Assembly (NCBI GenBank): GCA_900549415.1
Contig: URNX01000002.1
Coordinates: 62,001-126,000 of the forward strand
Direction of reading: 5' to 3'
DNA from: an uncultured bacterium
Lineage (GTDB): Bacteria > Verrucomicrobiota > Lentisphaeria > Victivallales > UBA1829
Length of the DNA: 64,000 nucleotides
This document shows positions 1 to 9,286 of the stretch, in pieces. A model generated the notes under the pieces. That model was not told the origin of the DNA. It saw nothing but the letters and a program-made list of their open reading frames with translations, and did not search any database. Made by a program: the position numbers and the translations under genes. How positions within the stretch are numbered: position 1 is the first letter of the stretch; the number at the start of each line of letters is the position of its first letter.

Positions 1-1087
1 AATCGGCGAGCTTTGAGAAGAATATCCGCGGGGAATAACCGGGGCGGTCCGTGCCGTGAAAGTTGTCGGCGATTTCATGGAGAAGCTGGATTGCACGCGT
101 CATCTGTTCCGGAGTGGTGTCATAGGTCATGCCGAGGTCAAACATCAGCTTGAGATGATTCTTCAGATTGATGTTGCGTACCGGCTGGGTTGTGAGCAGA
201 CTGTTCGGAAGCGTGTAGACGGATTCGTCGTCGGCGATGATTTTTGTGCTGCGCATTCCGACTTCGCAGACAACGCCCTCGATTCCGCCGGTCTGGATGC
301 GGTCGCCGAGTTTGAACGGACGGTCGAACAGGATGACGATCGTTCCGAAGAAATTGGAGAGTGTGTCTTTGGCTGCGAGTGCGGCGCCGAGTCCGATCAC
401 TCCCGCGCCGGCGAGCAGAGCGGTGATGTTGATCTTGAAAATGCTCTGTCCGATAAACAGAATCGTCGTCGCAAAAACGAGGATCCGCATGATGTCGCGA
501 AGAACTTTGACCATGAGATCGTCAAGGTTGTTGTCTTCTCTCTGCGCAAAGTTCCGCAGATGAGTGTCAATTACACCGACAAGGTTCAGCGCCGCCCATG
601 CCGCGACCATGGCGAGAACCGTAAAGAAAAAACGGACGTCATACAGAAAAACGGTTCGTTCGAAGCTCACAAGGATCGGGTAGAAGGAAAAGAAGAGCGC
701 TGTCACGCCGAGTCCGAGAAAGAACGGTGCATTGAGCGCGGCGAGCGCTTCGCGGAGCAGCGGATGACGCGGCTGTTCTTTTTTTTTCCGCAGGAGGCGT
801 CCGCTCACATAGCCTCCAAGCGCAATGACGGCGGCGGAAACAAATGCGGTCAGCAGAGATTTGAGCAGAGTGTCGCCTTGTGCGGAGAACCAGCGGTTGA
901 CGTTTTTTTCCTTCTGAAAGAAAAAATGCTCCAGCTGATCGGGCGAAAGATCCGCCGGATTGATTCCTTCCGGAACTTTTGCGTTCAGCCATTCCGTGCG
1001 CTGCCGTTCAATGTTTTTCTGTGCATTTTCCGCGAATGCGCCTGGCGCGGCGAGCTCCATCAGGAGTATGAAGATGATGATATGCAT
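1..1087 (-). CDS. MscS-family mechanosensitive ion channel (partial, C-terminus beyond window)
   Basis: The frame is open from an ATG at 1087 to the left window edge, so 362 residues are visible and the C-terminus is missing. It begins with a signal-peptide-like segment (MHIIIFILLMELAAPGAFA), then a soluble stretch of about 65 residues and several hydrophobic helices. The MscS core follows at roughly residues 235-320: the pore helix with alternating Gly/Ala (LLAGAGVIGLGAALAAKD), then NFFGTIVILFDRPFKLGD and the beta domain with PNSLL. Proteins of this family release solutes through the inner membrane during hypo-osmotic shock. The family call is firm from the pore-helix and beta-domain motifs; a specific MscS or YnaI-type assignment is not possible from this part. 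Confidence 0.9.
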   Translation of the reverse strand, partial: MHIIIFILLMELAAPGAFAENAQKNIERQRTEWLNAKVPEGINPADLSPDQLEHFFFQKEKNVNRWFSAQGDTLLKSLLTAFVSAAVIALGGYVSGRLLRKKKEQPRHPLLREALAALNAPFFLGLGVTALFFSFYPILVSFERTVFLYDVRFFFTVLAMVAAWAALNLVGVIDTHLRNFAQREDNNLDDLMVKVLRDIMRILVFATTILFIGQSIFKINITALLAGAGVIGLGAALAAKDTLSNFFGTIVILFDRPFKLGDRIQTGGIEGVVCEVGMRSTKIIADDESVYTLPNSLLTTQPVRNINLKNHLKLMFDLGMTYDTTPEQMTRAIQLLHEIADNFHGTDRPGYSPRIFFSKLAD

Positions 1088-1190
1088 GAGAATTCCCCCC
1101 GGATTTCATGTTGCTGCAACCAATATAACTCCTGCAAGGGGAATTGCAAATGCTTCTTCCTTGTATTTCCTGTTTTTTTGAATTTTTCCC

Positions 1191-1219
1191 TTGACTTTTT
1201 TCTTTTGCTCATGTATATT
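1191..1219 (+). promoter_or_regulatory. Putative sigma-70 promoter upstream of the secreted-protein operon
   Basis: TTGACT at 1191-1196 is followed after exactly 17 bases by TATATT at 1214-1219, close to the sigma-70 consensus. The start codon of the next plus-strand gene lies about 127 bases downstream, so a long 5' leader is implied. No riboswitch-like structure was recognised in that leader. Confidence 0.5.
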
Positions 1220-1345
1220 TGTTATAGTATATTTTTTGAAATGCGGTTAAACCGGGTTAATTAAGCTTTGCGGGAAGCTTTCTGGAAATTGACCCGCTGC
1301 ATTTTTAGAAGTCAGAGTTTGTAACAGAAAAACAGGAGGTCGAGG

Positions 1346-2620
1346 ATGAGTTTTCAGCGATGGAGAAAATCAATGCAACTGTTGCTGCTTGCCGCATTTC
1401 CGCTGGCAGGAGCGGATTTCAAACCGGTTGCGGAGCGCATTCAAGAGCAGATCATGAACCGTTTTGCCGATTCACATGGAATTATCACGGATTACCGCGG
1501 GCTCAAAGGTGAAATCGTTCTGCCGACTCCGGAAGAGTGCGAACGGAACATTCCGAACGCCAAAGGATACTGGACGCCGATTGAGAACGGCGGGTTCTTT
1601 ACCGGACTCTATCTGCTTGGACAGTGCAGGCGGTATCGGCTGGAGAAATCGGAGAATACACGGACGGTGATCCGGAGGCTGGTCGGCGGACTCTGCAAGC
1701 TTCAGGATGTGGCAACGGTTCCAGGTTTCATTGCGCGCGGAGTCGGAACCGATGGCAAATGTCATCATCCAAGCAGTTCTTCCGATCAGTTTTTTCCGTG
1801 GGTGATTGGGCTGGATGCCTATCTCGATACCGATATTCCCTCCGCTGCCGAGCGCAAAGCTCTGGCGAAACGCCTTGCCGCCTGCGGAGATGCTCTCGAA
1901 AAAAACAATTGGCGTCTTCCCGAAGAAACGAAACTGTTCGGTTCTTCCGGAAATCTTGCGGCGGCGAGTTATCATGCCGCTCCGCGGCTGCTTTATTTTC
2001 TTCATGTACTTGAGAAACACACGGGAAATTCGCACTGGGGAGAGTTGAAAAAACGGCTTTCCGAGGAGAAGTTTCCCGATGGTTCCACGCGGCTTGATGC
2101 GATTGCGAAAGGACCGGGCGCGATGATGTCGGAGTGGCATTGCTGGTGGCTGGTCAACGACCAGTACGCTGTGCGCCGTCTTTTTGAGATTGAGCGTGAT
2201 CCCGTCGTCCGCAAGCGATTGGAAACGGCTCTGAAGGATACCGCAAAGGCGGCGCGCCCGCTGGTGGCGTTCTACAAAAAATTCAATCCGGAAAAATCTT
2301 TGGCATTTTCACCGGACTGGCATAGGATGATGGCTCCCGGACCGCAACTTCAACGAAACTGGAAGGAGTTTGAAAAGCTCTATCTTGCTCAGCTTTCGCA
2401 GTGGCGCAGGGTCTCTCCGGCGGTTGATGCGGAGAAGCGGAGTCTGCTTCCGGCATACAGCGCGGCGTGGATCATCGTTTTGAGCGGAGATGAAGAGCAG
2501 ATTGAGGCGATCCGTCCGGATCTGCGCAGAATGCTTGAGCTTCCGGATTACGCAAAACTTTATTACGCAACATTTTTTTACGCAGAAAACCTGATTTATT
2601 TCCTCAATGGAAACATCTGA
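1346..2620 (+). CDS. Secreted protein of unknown function, possibly alpha/alpha-toroid glycosidase-like
   Basis: This 424-residue protein starts at an ATG preceded by AGGAGG (1334-1339) and carries an N-terminal signal peptide (residues 1 to about 24, ending LAGA). The rest is soluble and rich in aromatic and helical segments such as WTPIENGGFF and YLLGQCRRY, and SDQFFPWVIGLDAY. This pattern reminds me of six-hairpin (alpha/alpha)6 carbohydrate-active enzymes, but I cannot name a family or catalytic residues. It is the first gene of a three-gene operon with a pseudopilin and a secreted glycosidase (18-base gap to the next gene), which suggests a role in extracellular or periplasmic glycan breakdown. 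That role is inferred from context only. Confidence 0.75.
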   Translation: MSFQRWRKSMQLLLLAAFPLAGADFKPVAERIQEQIMNRFADSHGIITDYRGLKGEIVLPTPEECERNIPNAKGYWTPIENGGFFTGLYLLGQCRRYRLEKSENTRTVIRRLVGGLCKLQDVATVPGFIARGVGTDGKCHHPSSSSDQFFPWVIGLDAYLDTDIPSAAERKALAKRLAACGDALEKNNWRLPEETKLFGSSGNLAAASYHAAPRLLYFLHVLEKHTGNSHWGELKKRLSEEKFPDGSTRLDAIAKGPGAMMSEWHCWWLVNDQYAVRRLFEIERDPVVRKRLETALKDTAKAARPLVAFYKKFNPEKSLAFSPDWHRMMAPGPQLQRNWKEFEKLYLAQLSQWRRVSPAVDAEKRSLLPAYSAAWIIVLSGDEEQIEAIRPDLRRMLELPDYAKLYYATFFYAENLIYFLNGNI

Positions 2621-2638
2621 TACAAAGGAGACCAGACC

Positions 2639-3382
2639 ATGTTTTACAGAAAGAAACTGAATTTCACCCTTATAGAACTGCTCGTTACGATTGCTGTAAT
2701 CGCAATCCTCGCCGGCATGCTTCTTCCGGCGCTGAACAAGGCGCGAGATACCGCATACGGCGCATCGTGTCTTTCGAACCTGAAACAGCTGGGAACGGGG
2801 ATGGATATGTATATCGGGGACAGCGACGATTTTTATCCCATGCTGCGATATACAAACCCGGCTTCAACGGCGGATTATGATACGAGTATTTTCTGGGGGT
2901 GGACGCTCGCGACGGGGAAATACATCACGGCTTCTGTGGCGCTCTGTCCCGCCCGTAAAAATGCCGCGGAGAATTATTATTCAAAAGGTTTGCGTTCGAA
3001 GAATCCGACTTCAAGACCGAATTACTGGTATGCAACGGAGTACGGGGCTAGTGCAAGAGTCCTTCCGGATAACATTTTGAATTACAAAGTCAGGAAAAAC
3101 AGTCTGAAACGCCCGTCGACAACCATTCTGATGGCGGATTCCATCAGAAAAGCGACGACTGGTGAGCTGTTCGGCTATTTCGGCATTTATGCTCCTTCCA
3201 ATTTCGCCAATCTGACGAATGGGGCTTTCTGGCTCGCTCACCGGAACAATACGCAGGTGAATATTGTTTATGCGGACGGGCATGCCGGAAATGTCGTTTC
3301 CAGAGTGCCCGGTGAAGAAGGCGTGACGGAGCTCTATCAGACCACCTTGAAAGATGAACACATGTACTGGAATTTGAAATGA
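2639..3382 (+). CDS. Prepilin-type N-terminal cleavage/methylation protein (type II pseudopilin-like)
   Basis: This 247-residue protein has a short basic leader followed by the prepilin peptidase site and hydrophobic helix: [19 protein letters not shown], with Glu at mature position +5 and then LLPALNKAR. The C-terminal part ends with an ADGHAG motif preceded by a His eleven residues before the DG, a variant of the H-X9-DG tail found in the large pseudopilin families of Lentisphaerae and Planctomycetes. AAGGAG at 2625-2630 supports the ATG at 2639. The stop overlaps the start of the next gene (ATGA), so translation is probably coupled to the glycosidase. It is presumably processed by a prepilin peptidase and displayed with a type II-like apparatus; its exact role is unknown. 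Confidence 0.9.
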   Translation: MFYRKKLNFTLIELLVTIAVIAILAGMLLPALNKARDTAYGASCLSNLKQLGTGMDMYIGDSDDFYPMLRYTNPASTADYDTSIFWGWTLATGKYITASVALCPARKNAAENYYSKGLRSKNPTSRPNYWYATEYGASARVLPDNILNYKVRKNSLKRPSTTILMADSIRKATTGELFGYFGIYAPSNFANLTNGAFWLAHRNNTQVNIVYADGHAGNVVSRVPGEEGVTELYQTTLKDEHMYWNLK

Positions 3383-6099
3383 AACTTCTGAAAACTTTTT
3401 TATTTATCGGATCAGCCGTTTTCCTCTCCGCTTCGGAGAAGGATTTTCTGGAAAATCCACCTTATGCGTACAACGGAATCTCCATCGGGCGGACCGCTGA
3501 AACGGAGCGGACTCCGGACGGGGAGGGTGCGTTTGAAGTCAGCGTCCGTTACGGTTCCGCCGACCTCGCGTGGCCTTCGCAGCTCCGCAACAACATTCCG
3601 GCGGAAAAAATCCGCGGAGTGGAGCGCGGAGAACTCGAATTCTGGGCGAAGGGGCCTGCCGGACGCTCCATGCGGCTGGGATTGAACTCGGAAGATTTTT
3701 CCGGCGATGAGACGATCCGCTATACGGATACCGCAACCTTTCCGATGACCGGAAAATGGCAGAAAATCGTGTGGCGCTTCCAGATCGCGAAACCGGTGGC
3801 CGGACACTATGCGGATGTTCCCCGTTATGCCCTGCTGAATACGCAGGCCGGAGACAAATTTCTGCTCGGTCCGGTTTCCCTGAACGTGCTTTCCCGGAAA
3901 GATTTTCCCGTTCCGCAGCCGGAAGTTCCGGCCGGATGGCGTGCGCTTCCGGAATCCGGACTTTACATCGAACCCGGTTCCGCGCTGGACTTCCGCCGGA
4001 TCTTCGACCGCCGTCCCGCCGGTTCGCTCGGCAGAGTGATTGTCAACCGTGCGGGAAAGCTGGCGTTTGAGAAAGAGCCGGAAAAAGAGGTCCGCTTCTT
4101 CTCCGTGCAGGGTTTTCCCGATATGATGACCAAGCCGGAACTGAAGGAGTATGCCGCCGCAGTTGCCCGCCAGGGTTTCAATATGATCCGTCTGCATTTT
4201 CTTGATGCTTATCTTAATTTCCAGAAAAAGGAGGCTCCTTGGCTGAAAAAGGGCGTGAACAAGCCTGTGGACTTGCCGCAGGACGCTTCGGAAATCCGCT
4301 TTTCCCCGATTGCTCTTGACCGGATTTTCTATCTGATTGCATGTCTCAAAGCCGAGGGAGTTTATGTGAATCTTGATTTGCAGTGTTCGTTTTACGGATA
4401 CCGCAACGGAACGGCTCCCTCCGGTTATCCGAAAGATGCGGAAAATGCAAAAATACAGATGTTCATCAGCGAAAAGTTCCGGAAAAATTACGCGGCCGGA
4501 ACGAAAAAACTGCTGAACACCGTCAATCCTTATACCGGACTTGCTCTCAAGGACGAACCGGCCGTCGCAATGCTCTGCTTCTACAATGAACAGGATATTC
4601 TGCTTGACCACCGCAACTACGGGAAGGAGTTTCATCCCGCATATGTCAGATTCCTGAAAGACAAGTACGGTACGCCTGAAGCTATGAACAAGGCGTGGAA
4701 GACGAATTTCCCGTCATTCGAATCGGTTCCGAAGTTCGGTTCTCTGTCGCGCGGCGACCGTTCGGCGCAGACGGCAGCCATGACCGAATTTGCCGCGAAG
4801 ATGCAGGCGGATATGGATGATTTCTATCGTCGGGTCGTCGCGGAATGCGGCTGGCGCGGACTTTCTTCCAACTGGAATATGCGCCCGTACCTGTGCAGTG
4901 TTCCGGCACGTTCCAAGCTTGATCTTGTCATGTTGAACAGCTATCATGCGCATCCGGAATTCCGTGGCGGAGAAACGGTTGTTTCGCAGAGAAGCTCGCT
5001 TGCAAGCGGGGGAAATTCCTTCTCGCATTCGACGACGGTGCGTTTCCTCGACCGTCCGTTTGTCGTCAGCGAATACGGGCACGTTTACTGGAACCGCTAC
5101 CGTCATGAGGAAGGTTTGCTCTGGGGAGCGGGCGCGGCGTTTCAGGGATGGAGCGGACTGACGCCCCATGCGAACAACGTCGTGAAATACATGAAGAAAC
5201 TCGAACCGTTCGCGGTTGGCGTCGATCCGATCACCCGCGCGACGGAGCAGATTGCGATGCTCGCGTTTCTGCGCGGCGATGTCAGGGAGGCTTCCGCCGC
5301 GATTGAATACGAGATGAAACCGGATTTTCTCTTCTCGTATCATCTCAATACCGGACTGAGCAGTGAGTATTATCAGCTCTGGCCGCTGCTGAAACTCGGC
5401 GTTTCGTTCGACGGAAAACGCAGAGCCGTTGATCCGGTGCTGCGTCTCGCGCCGTCCCGGACGGGGGCGGTCGGCGGCGGTTTGCTCTATACGGAAAACG
5501 AAACTTCCTCCAGACGCGATATTTCCGAAGCGATCGTTGCCGACTTGCGCCGCAAAGGTGTTTTGAGCTCTGCAAACCGCACGGATGTTTCGCGCGGACG
5601 CTTCGAGAGCTGCACGGGAGAAATTTTCCTGACAAAGGAGCGCGGGGGAGAGATGACGGTCTCAACGCCGCGGCTGTGCGGAATCGTAAAGAAGACCGAC
5701 GGCGTCGGGAAAGCCGGTGCGCTGACTGTTCTGAAAAACTCGGTCCCCGCTGCGGTTGCGACGGCATCGCTGGATGAGCGCGCGCTTCCGGAAAGCCGGA
5801 GGATTCTGCTCTTCGTGCTGACCGATGCCCGCAGCAGCAACATGAAATTCCTTGACAGGGAGGAGACGCGGATCAAGTACGCCGCAAAAGGTTCGCTTCC
5901 GGTTCTGATTAAAACGGGCGTCTTCAAAATCGCGCTTGACCGCTCCGGAGGAAAAATGAAGTGCTATGCGCTGGATCTCTCCGGAAAACGTGTCGGAGAA
6001 ATTCCGGTGAAACAGGAGACCGGACGACTGGTTCTGGAGCTCGACACCGCAAAGACGCCGATTCCCGCAACCTCGTATGAACTTGTTGCCGCGGATTAA
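3379..6099 (+). CDS. Secreted glycoside hydrolase, clan GH-A-like (cellulase/beta-galactosidase-type barrel)
   Basis: A 906-residue protein with a signal peptide ([19 protein letters not shown]). Approximate layout is an N-terminal beta-sandwich carbohydrate-binding-like domain (residues 25-190), a TIM barrel (about 220-610) and C-terminal beta-rich domains. Two candidate catalytic glutamates are visible: E404 in CFYNEQD after strand 4, the classical acid/base NE position, and E565 in VVSEYG, the expected nucleophile. These features fit clan GH-A (GH5/GH42-type), but the exact family and substrate cannot be read from sequence alone. The ATG overlaps the pseudopilin stop by four bases. Its TAA stop interlocks with the TAA of the convergent AraC gene. 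Confidence 0.82.
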   Translation: MKLLKTFLFIGSAVFLSASEKDFLENPPYAYNGISIGRTAETERTPDGEGAFEVSVRYGSADLAWPSQLRNNIPAEKIRGVERGELEFWAKGPAGRSMRLGLNSEDFSGDETIRYTDTATFPMTGKWQKIVWRFQIAKPVAGHYADVPRYALLNTQAGDKFLLGPVSLNVLSRKDFPVPQPEVPAGWRALPESGLYIEPGSALDFRRIFDRRPAGSLGRVIVNRAGKLAFEKEPEKEVRFFSVQGFPDMMTKPELKEYAAAVARQGFNMIRLHFLDAYLNFQKKEAPWLKKGVNKPVDLPQDASEIRFSPIALDRIFYLIACLKAEGVYVNLDLQCSFYGYRNGTAPSGYPKDAENAKIQMFISEKFRKNYAAGTKKLLNTVNPYTGLALKDEPAVAMLCFYNEQDILLDHRNYGKEFHPAYVRFLKDKYGTPEAMNKAWKTNFPSFESVPKFGSLSRGDRSAQTAAMTEFAAKMQADMDDFYRRVVAECGWRGLSSNWNMRPYLCSVPARSKLDLVMLNSYHAHPEFRGGETVVSQRSSLASGGNSFSHSTTVRFLDRPFVVSEYGHVYWNRYRHEEGLLWGAGAAFQGWSGLTPHANNVVKYMKKLEPFAVGVDPITRATEQIAMLAFLRGDVREASAAIEYEMKPDFLFSYHLNTGLSSEYYQLWPLLKLGVSFDGKRRAVDPVLRLAPSRTGAVGGGLLYTENETSSRRDISEAIVADLRRKGVLSSANRTDVSRGRFESCTGEIFLTKERGGEMTVSTPRLCGIVKKTDGVGKAGALTVLKNSVPAAVATASLDERALPESRRILLFVLTDARSSNMKFLDREETRIKYAAKGSLPVLIKTGVFKIALDRSGGKMKCYALDLSGKRVGEIPVKQETGRLVLELDTAKTPIPATSYELVAAD

Positions 6100-6965
6100 C
6101 TTCGGCGCTTGACTGCGCTCGGCGGATAACCGTAGAATTTGCGGAATTCGGTGGAGAAATTGAGCGCGTTTTCATAGCCGGCTGCCGCCGCGGTCTCCTT
6201 GACGGAGAGCGCATTCAGACGCAGCATCTCTTCCGCCGCCCGCATCCGCTGCTCGCGGATGTAGCGGTGCGGCGGCATTTTCAGGTATTCGCGGAACAGA
6301 CGGTTCATGGCGCTCAGACTCATTCCGGCTTCTTTGGCGAGCGCATTGAGGGGGAGCGGTTTGTCGAGATTGCCGCAGATTTTCCGCTGAATTTCCGCTA
6401 GTTCCGGCGGAATTCCGTTTTCCGGCGCAGGCTGAAGCAGTTCATCAAGCAGACTGTAGCACTCCACGGCGATTTCGCGCGCACTTCGTTTTGCTCCGCC
6501 GCAGATGGAGAGAATCCGTTTTTCCCAAACTCTCCGCGGATCGGTTCTGAGGTAGATTCCGCCGCATTGTGTCACGATGCCTTCCAGCATTCCGCCGTAG
6601 AGAATGATTCCGGAGCGTTCGCCTGCAGTTTCTGTTCCGAACTCGCTGTCTGAACGCGGCGGAATGAGAACGATGTCGCCGGGCTCCGTCCGCCACGATT
6701 CATCGTTGATGCGCAGCAGGGTCGTGCCGGAGTGGATATACATGATGGTCAGGAATGCCGGATTGATCCGTCTGTGCCAGTCGCCGGGCTGGGAGCGGGT
6801 CCGGCAGGCAAGAGAGCAGGAGAGAAAGAACCCGTTTTCCGCAGGGAAGGCGGCCAGGTTCAGGAATTCGCGGCGGATCACCGTGCTGAACTGTTCGTTT
6901 TCGGTTTCTCTGTATATTTTTGCTTCACGCGGCGTCTTCCGGTAAGGTTGAAACAATTTCTGCAT
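6096..6965 (-). CDS. AraC-family transcriptional regulator
   Basis: This 289-residue regulator has a cupin-like N-terminal sensing domain (about residues 30-180, with HSGTTLLRIND and EPGDIVLIPP) and a C-terminal double helix-turn-helix of AraC type (about 190-289). The latter contains LPLNALAKEAGMS in the first HTH and VKETAAAAGYENALNFS followed by FYGYPPSAVK in the second. It is divergent from the gene at 7072 across about 106 bases, so it probably controls that gene and possibly itself. Its last codons overlap the end of the plus-strand glycosidase gene by four bases. The effector is probably a sugar, by family analogy. Confidence 0.92.
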   Translation of the reverse strand: MQKLFQPYRKTPREAKIYRETENEQFSTVIRREFLNLAAFPAENGFFLSCSLACRTRSQPGDWHRRINPAFLTIMYIHSGTTLLRINDESWRTEPGDIVLIPPRSDSEFGTETAGERSGIILYGGMLEGIVTQCGGIYLRTDPRRVWEKRILSICGGAKRSAREIAVECYSLLDELLQPAPENGIPPELAEIQRKICGNLDKPLPLNALAKEAGMSLSAMNRLFREYLKMPPHRYIREQRMRAAEEMLRLNALSVKETAAAAGYENALNFSTEFRKFYGYPPSAVKRRS

Positions 6966-7071
6966 GACAGTTTTCCAAATATATTTTCTTTCTGTGCAAA
7001 TATAATATAGAGCTGAAAAGTTTGAAATTCAAATGCGGATGTCTATATTTTCAGAAAACAGGAGAATCCGC

Positions 7072-9018
7072 ATGAACAAACCGAATCCGAAACGTCCTCT
7101 CATGATTATCCGTTTCCGCATCGGGCAGGAACAGCCTGCCGTCTGGGAACGCACCCTCCGTATTCTCAAGGAGAATCGCGCGGCCTGCGATGAAGTCTGG
7201 TTCTCAACAGGGCTCGGCACGCCGTCGCTTGAACATCACCGCGGGCTTTCGCGTCTGATGGCGGAACACGTCGCCGAACTTCGCGAACTCGGCATCATTC
7301 CCAGTCTTCAGATCCAATCCACGATCGGACACGGCGACGGCATTACGGGGGCGGTCGACAATTCTGCACGCACGTGGGGCGGTTTCACCGGACCGGATGG
7401 TACCGAATGCCGCTATTGCAGCTGCCCGCGTCAGCCGGAGTTTCTGCGCTATTACGGGGACGTCGCGCGCATCTATGCCGCATGGCATCCCGGTTCGGTC
7501 TGGATTGACGATGATCTGCGTCTCAACAATCACTCTCCCGTCGGCGTTTCCAACGGCTGTTACTGTCCGGTCTGTCTTGCAGCGTTCTCCCATGAAGAGG
7601 GGTTCTGCTGGACGCGTGAAGCGCTGGTGGAAGCGATGAAACACGACGATGCTCTTCGTCTCCGCTGGCTTGCATTCGGCGGGCGCTCTCTCGGAGAAGT
7701 CGCTGCAGTGATTGTCCGCGGATTTCAAACGCTTTCGCCGGAAACGCGGTTCGGACTTCAGCATTGCGGGGATCCGGAACGCAACGCCGTGTTTGATGCG
7801 CTTGCAAAAGAGAGCGGAATGCGGACGGCGTCGCGTCCGGGGGGCGGCGCTTACAGCGACCACGATCCGTATGCTTTTCTTGCCAAAGGTTTTACAATGT
7901 CCAGCCAGATGTCGTGTCAGCCCGGCTATGAGAAGCTGGATCAGATTTGTCCCGAAATCGAATCATGCCCGCGGGTTTTCTGCTGTAAAACTCCGCAGGG
8001 ACACCGAATCGAGTCTCTGCTTTACCTGGCGCTCGGAATGGACAGTCTCTCATATTTCATCATGGATCCGCTTTACGAGACGCCGGAGTGGTACGGGCGG
8101 GAACTTCTGGCTCCGCTCGCGGCGGAGGCTCCGTGTTACCGGGACTTTATCGCGTATAATGCCGGGACAATGCCGGGCGGGCTTGGTCTTGCCGGTTCGT
8201 GGTGGCATGTCGACAAAAACGGGCTTCCGGTGGTCGGCATTCCCTGTGCTGCGCATTCGCCGTTTGCAAAAGGACGCATGATTGCGAAAACGGATGTGGA
8301 TTCGCTTGATGATCAAGCTCTTGCATCGGCTCTTTCCGGTGATATTATCCTGGACGGCGAGGCTGTGGATGCGATCGGAAAGCGCGGAATGAGCGACCGG
8401 ATCGCGGGGCTTCGTGCAGTTCCCGTTCCGGAACATGTCTTTGAATTCTATACGGATGATCCGCTGAACGAGGGCTTCGCTGGAAATGGACACTATCCGC
8501 TGACGGCAGACCGGATGAGATTTGAGCTGCCCGAAGAAAATTTCGTCCGGGTTGTCGGCGAATACCGCGATCACAGCGGAAAGAAATTCGGGGCGGCATC
8601 GCTCCTGCTGGAGCGTCCGGACGGTTCACGGATTGCGGCGCTCGGTTATTCCGGTTTCTATACTCGCTACATTTCTTCCGCGCGCGTCCGTTTCCTGATG
8701 CGCATTGCCGACTGGGTAACGCGCGGCGCGCTTCCCGCACTGCCGGAAGAACCGGCGCAACTCCTTCTTGTTCCTAGAGTTACAGCGGAGGGTGAGCTGC
8801 GGAGCTTGACGGTTTTGAACACTGTGATCGGGCCGCAGAAAACTTTTGTCCTGCGTCTGCGCGGAGTGGCGGACGGCGTGACGGGAGCGGAATGGTGCGT
8901 GCCGTCTCATGCGCCTCTCAGGGTTGAATTGCGGCGGACGGGGAGTGAAGTTCTGGTTTCGCTTCCGGAGATTGCCGCATGGGATACCGGATGGATTAAA
9001 CTGCTTACAGATAAATGA
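7072..9018 (+). CDS. Unrecognised cytosolic protein, probably TIM-barrel glycosidase-like
   Basis: I place the start at ATG 7072 (648 residues) because GGAG at 7061-7064 precedes it at good spacing; an in-frame ATG at 7033 lacks such a site. There is no signal peptide. The N-terminal half looks like a barrel: VWFSTGLGTPS, a long SLQIQSTIGHGDG segment, VWIDDDLRLNNH, and a cysteine-rich CYCPVC just after it that could bind a metal. The last 100 residues look like a beta-sandwich cap. The acidic IDDD cluster could be catalytic, but I recognise no family. The divergent AraC regulator suggests a sugar-inducible enzyme. The 3' end overlaps the convergent Smr gene by 14 bases. Confidence 0.72.
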   Translation: MNKPNPKRPLMIIRFRIGQEQPAVWERTLRILKENRAACDEVWFSTGLGTPSLEHHRGLSRLMAEHVAELRELGIIPSLQIQSTIGHGDGITGAVDNSARTWGGFTGPDGTECRYCSCPRQPEFLRYYGDVARIYAAWHPGSVWIDDDLRLNNHSPVGVSNGCYCPVCLAAFSHEEGFCWTREALVEAMKHDDALRLRWLAFGGRSLGEVAAVIVRGFQTLSPETRFGLQHCGDPERNAVFDALAKESGMRTASRPGGGAYSDHDPYAFLAKGFTMSSQMSCQPGYEKLDQICPEIESCPRVFCCKTPQGHRIESLLYLALGMDSLSYFIMDPLYETPEWYGRELLAPLAAEAPCYRDFIAYNAGTMPGGLGLAGSWWHVDKNGLPVVGIPCAAHSPFAKGRMIAKTDVDSLDDQALASALSGDIILDGEAVDAIGKRGMSDRIAGLRAVPVPEHVFEFYTDDPLNEGFAGNGHYPLTADRMRFELPEENFVRVVGEYRDHSGKKFGAASLLLERPDGSRIAALGYSGFYTRYISSARVRFLMRIADWVTRGALPALPEEPAQLLLVPRVTAEGELRSLTVLNTVIGPQKTFVLRLRGVADGVTGAEWCVPSHAPLRVELRRTGSEVLVSLPEIAAWDTGWIKLLTDK

Positions 9019-9286
9019 CGGTTACTCCGTCGAACCCGGGTGCGCCGATGTCCTCGCCGAAAAAATAGTCGCGGCAGGTGAGATTGCCGCGTGAAAGCGC
9101 GCCGCGAACCCGGGCGCGCAGGACACCGGAGCCGTTGCCGTGAATCACCAGCAGGCTTTTTCCGGTTCCCGCGTGTCCGTTGATGAAACTGCGGACGAGA
9201 CTCATTGCCTCGTCCGCGAACATTCCATGCAGGTCAAGCGTGAAATCATAGAGGTCGGATTGCCTCGGACGCTGACGTTTTGCCAT
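9005..9286 (-). CDS. Smr-domain protein
   Basis: A 93-residue protein that is almost entirely a small MutS-related (Smr) domain. Diagnostic motifs are LDLHGM near residue 18, then the helix with EAMSLVRSFI, and VIHGNGSG, which matches the H-G-x-G nuclease-like signature. Smr domains bind or nick branched DNA or cleave RNA in different proteins; the substrate here is unknown. The ATG at 9286 overlaps the stop of the upstream lactonase gene (TAATG), so translation is probably coupled. A TTG twelve bases upstream could extend it by four residues but seems less likely. Confidence 0.88.
   Translation of the reverse strand: MAKRQRPRQSDLYDFTLDLHGMFADEAMSLVRSFINGHAGTGKSLLVIHGNGSGVLRARVRGALSRGNLTCRDYFFGEDIGAPGFDGVTVIYL

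Noticed and set aside
56..1264. Long plus-strand frame of 402 codons
   Set aside because: It is antisense to the MscS gene, has charge-rich composition with no family motif and lacks a ribosome-binding site.
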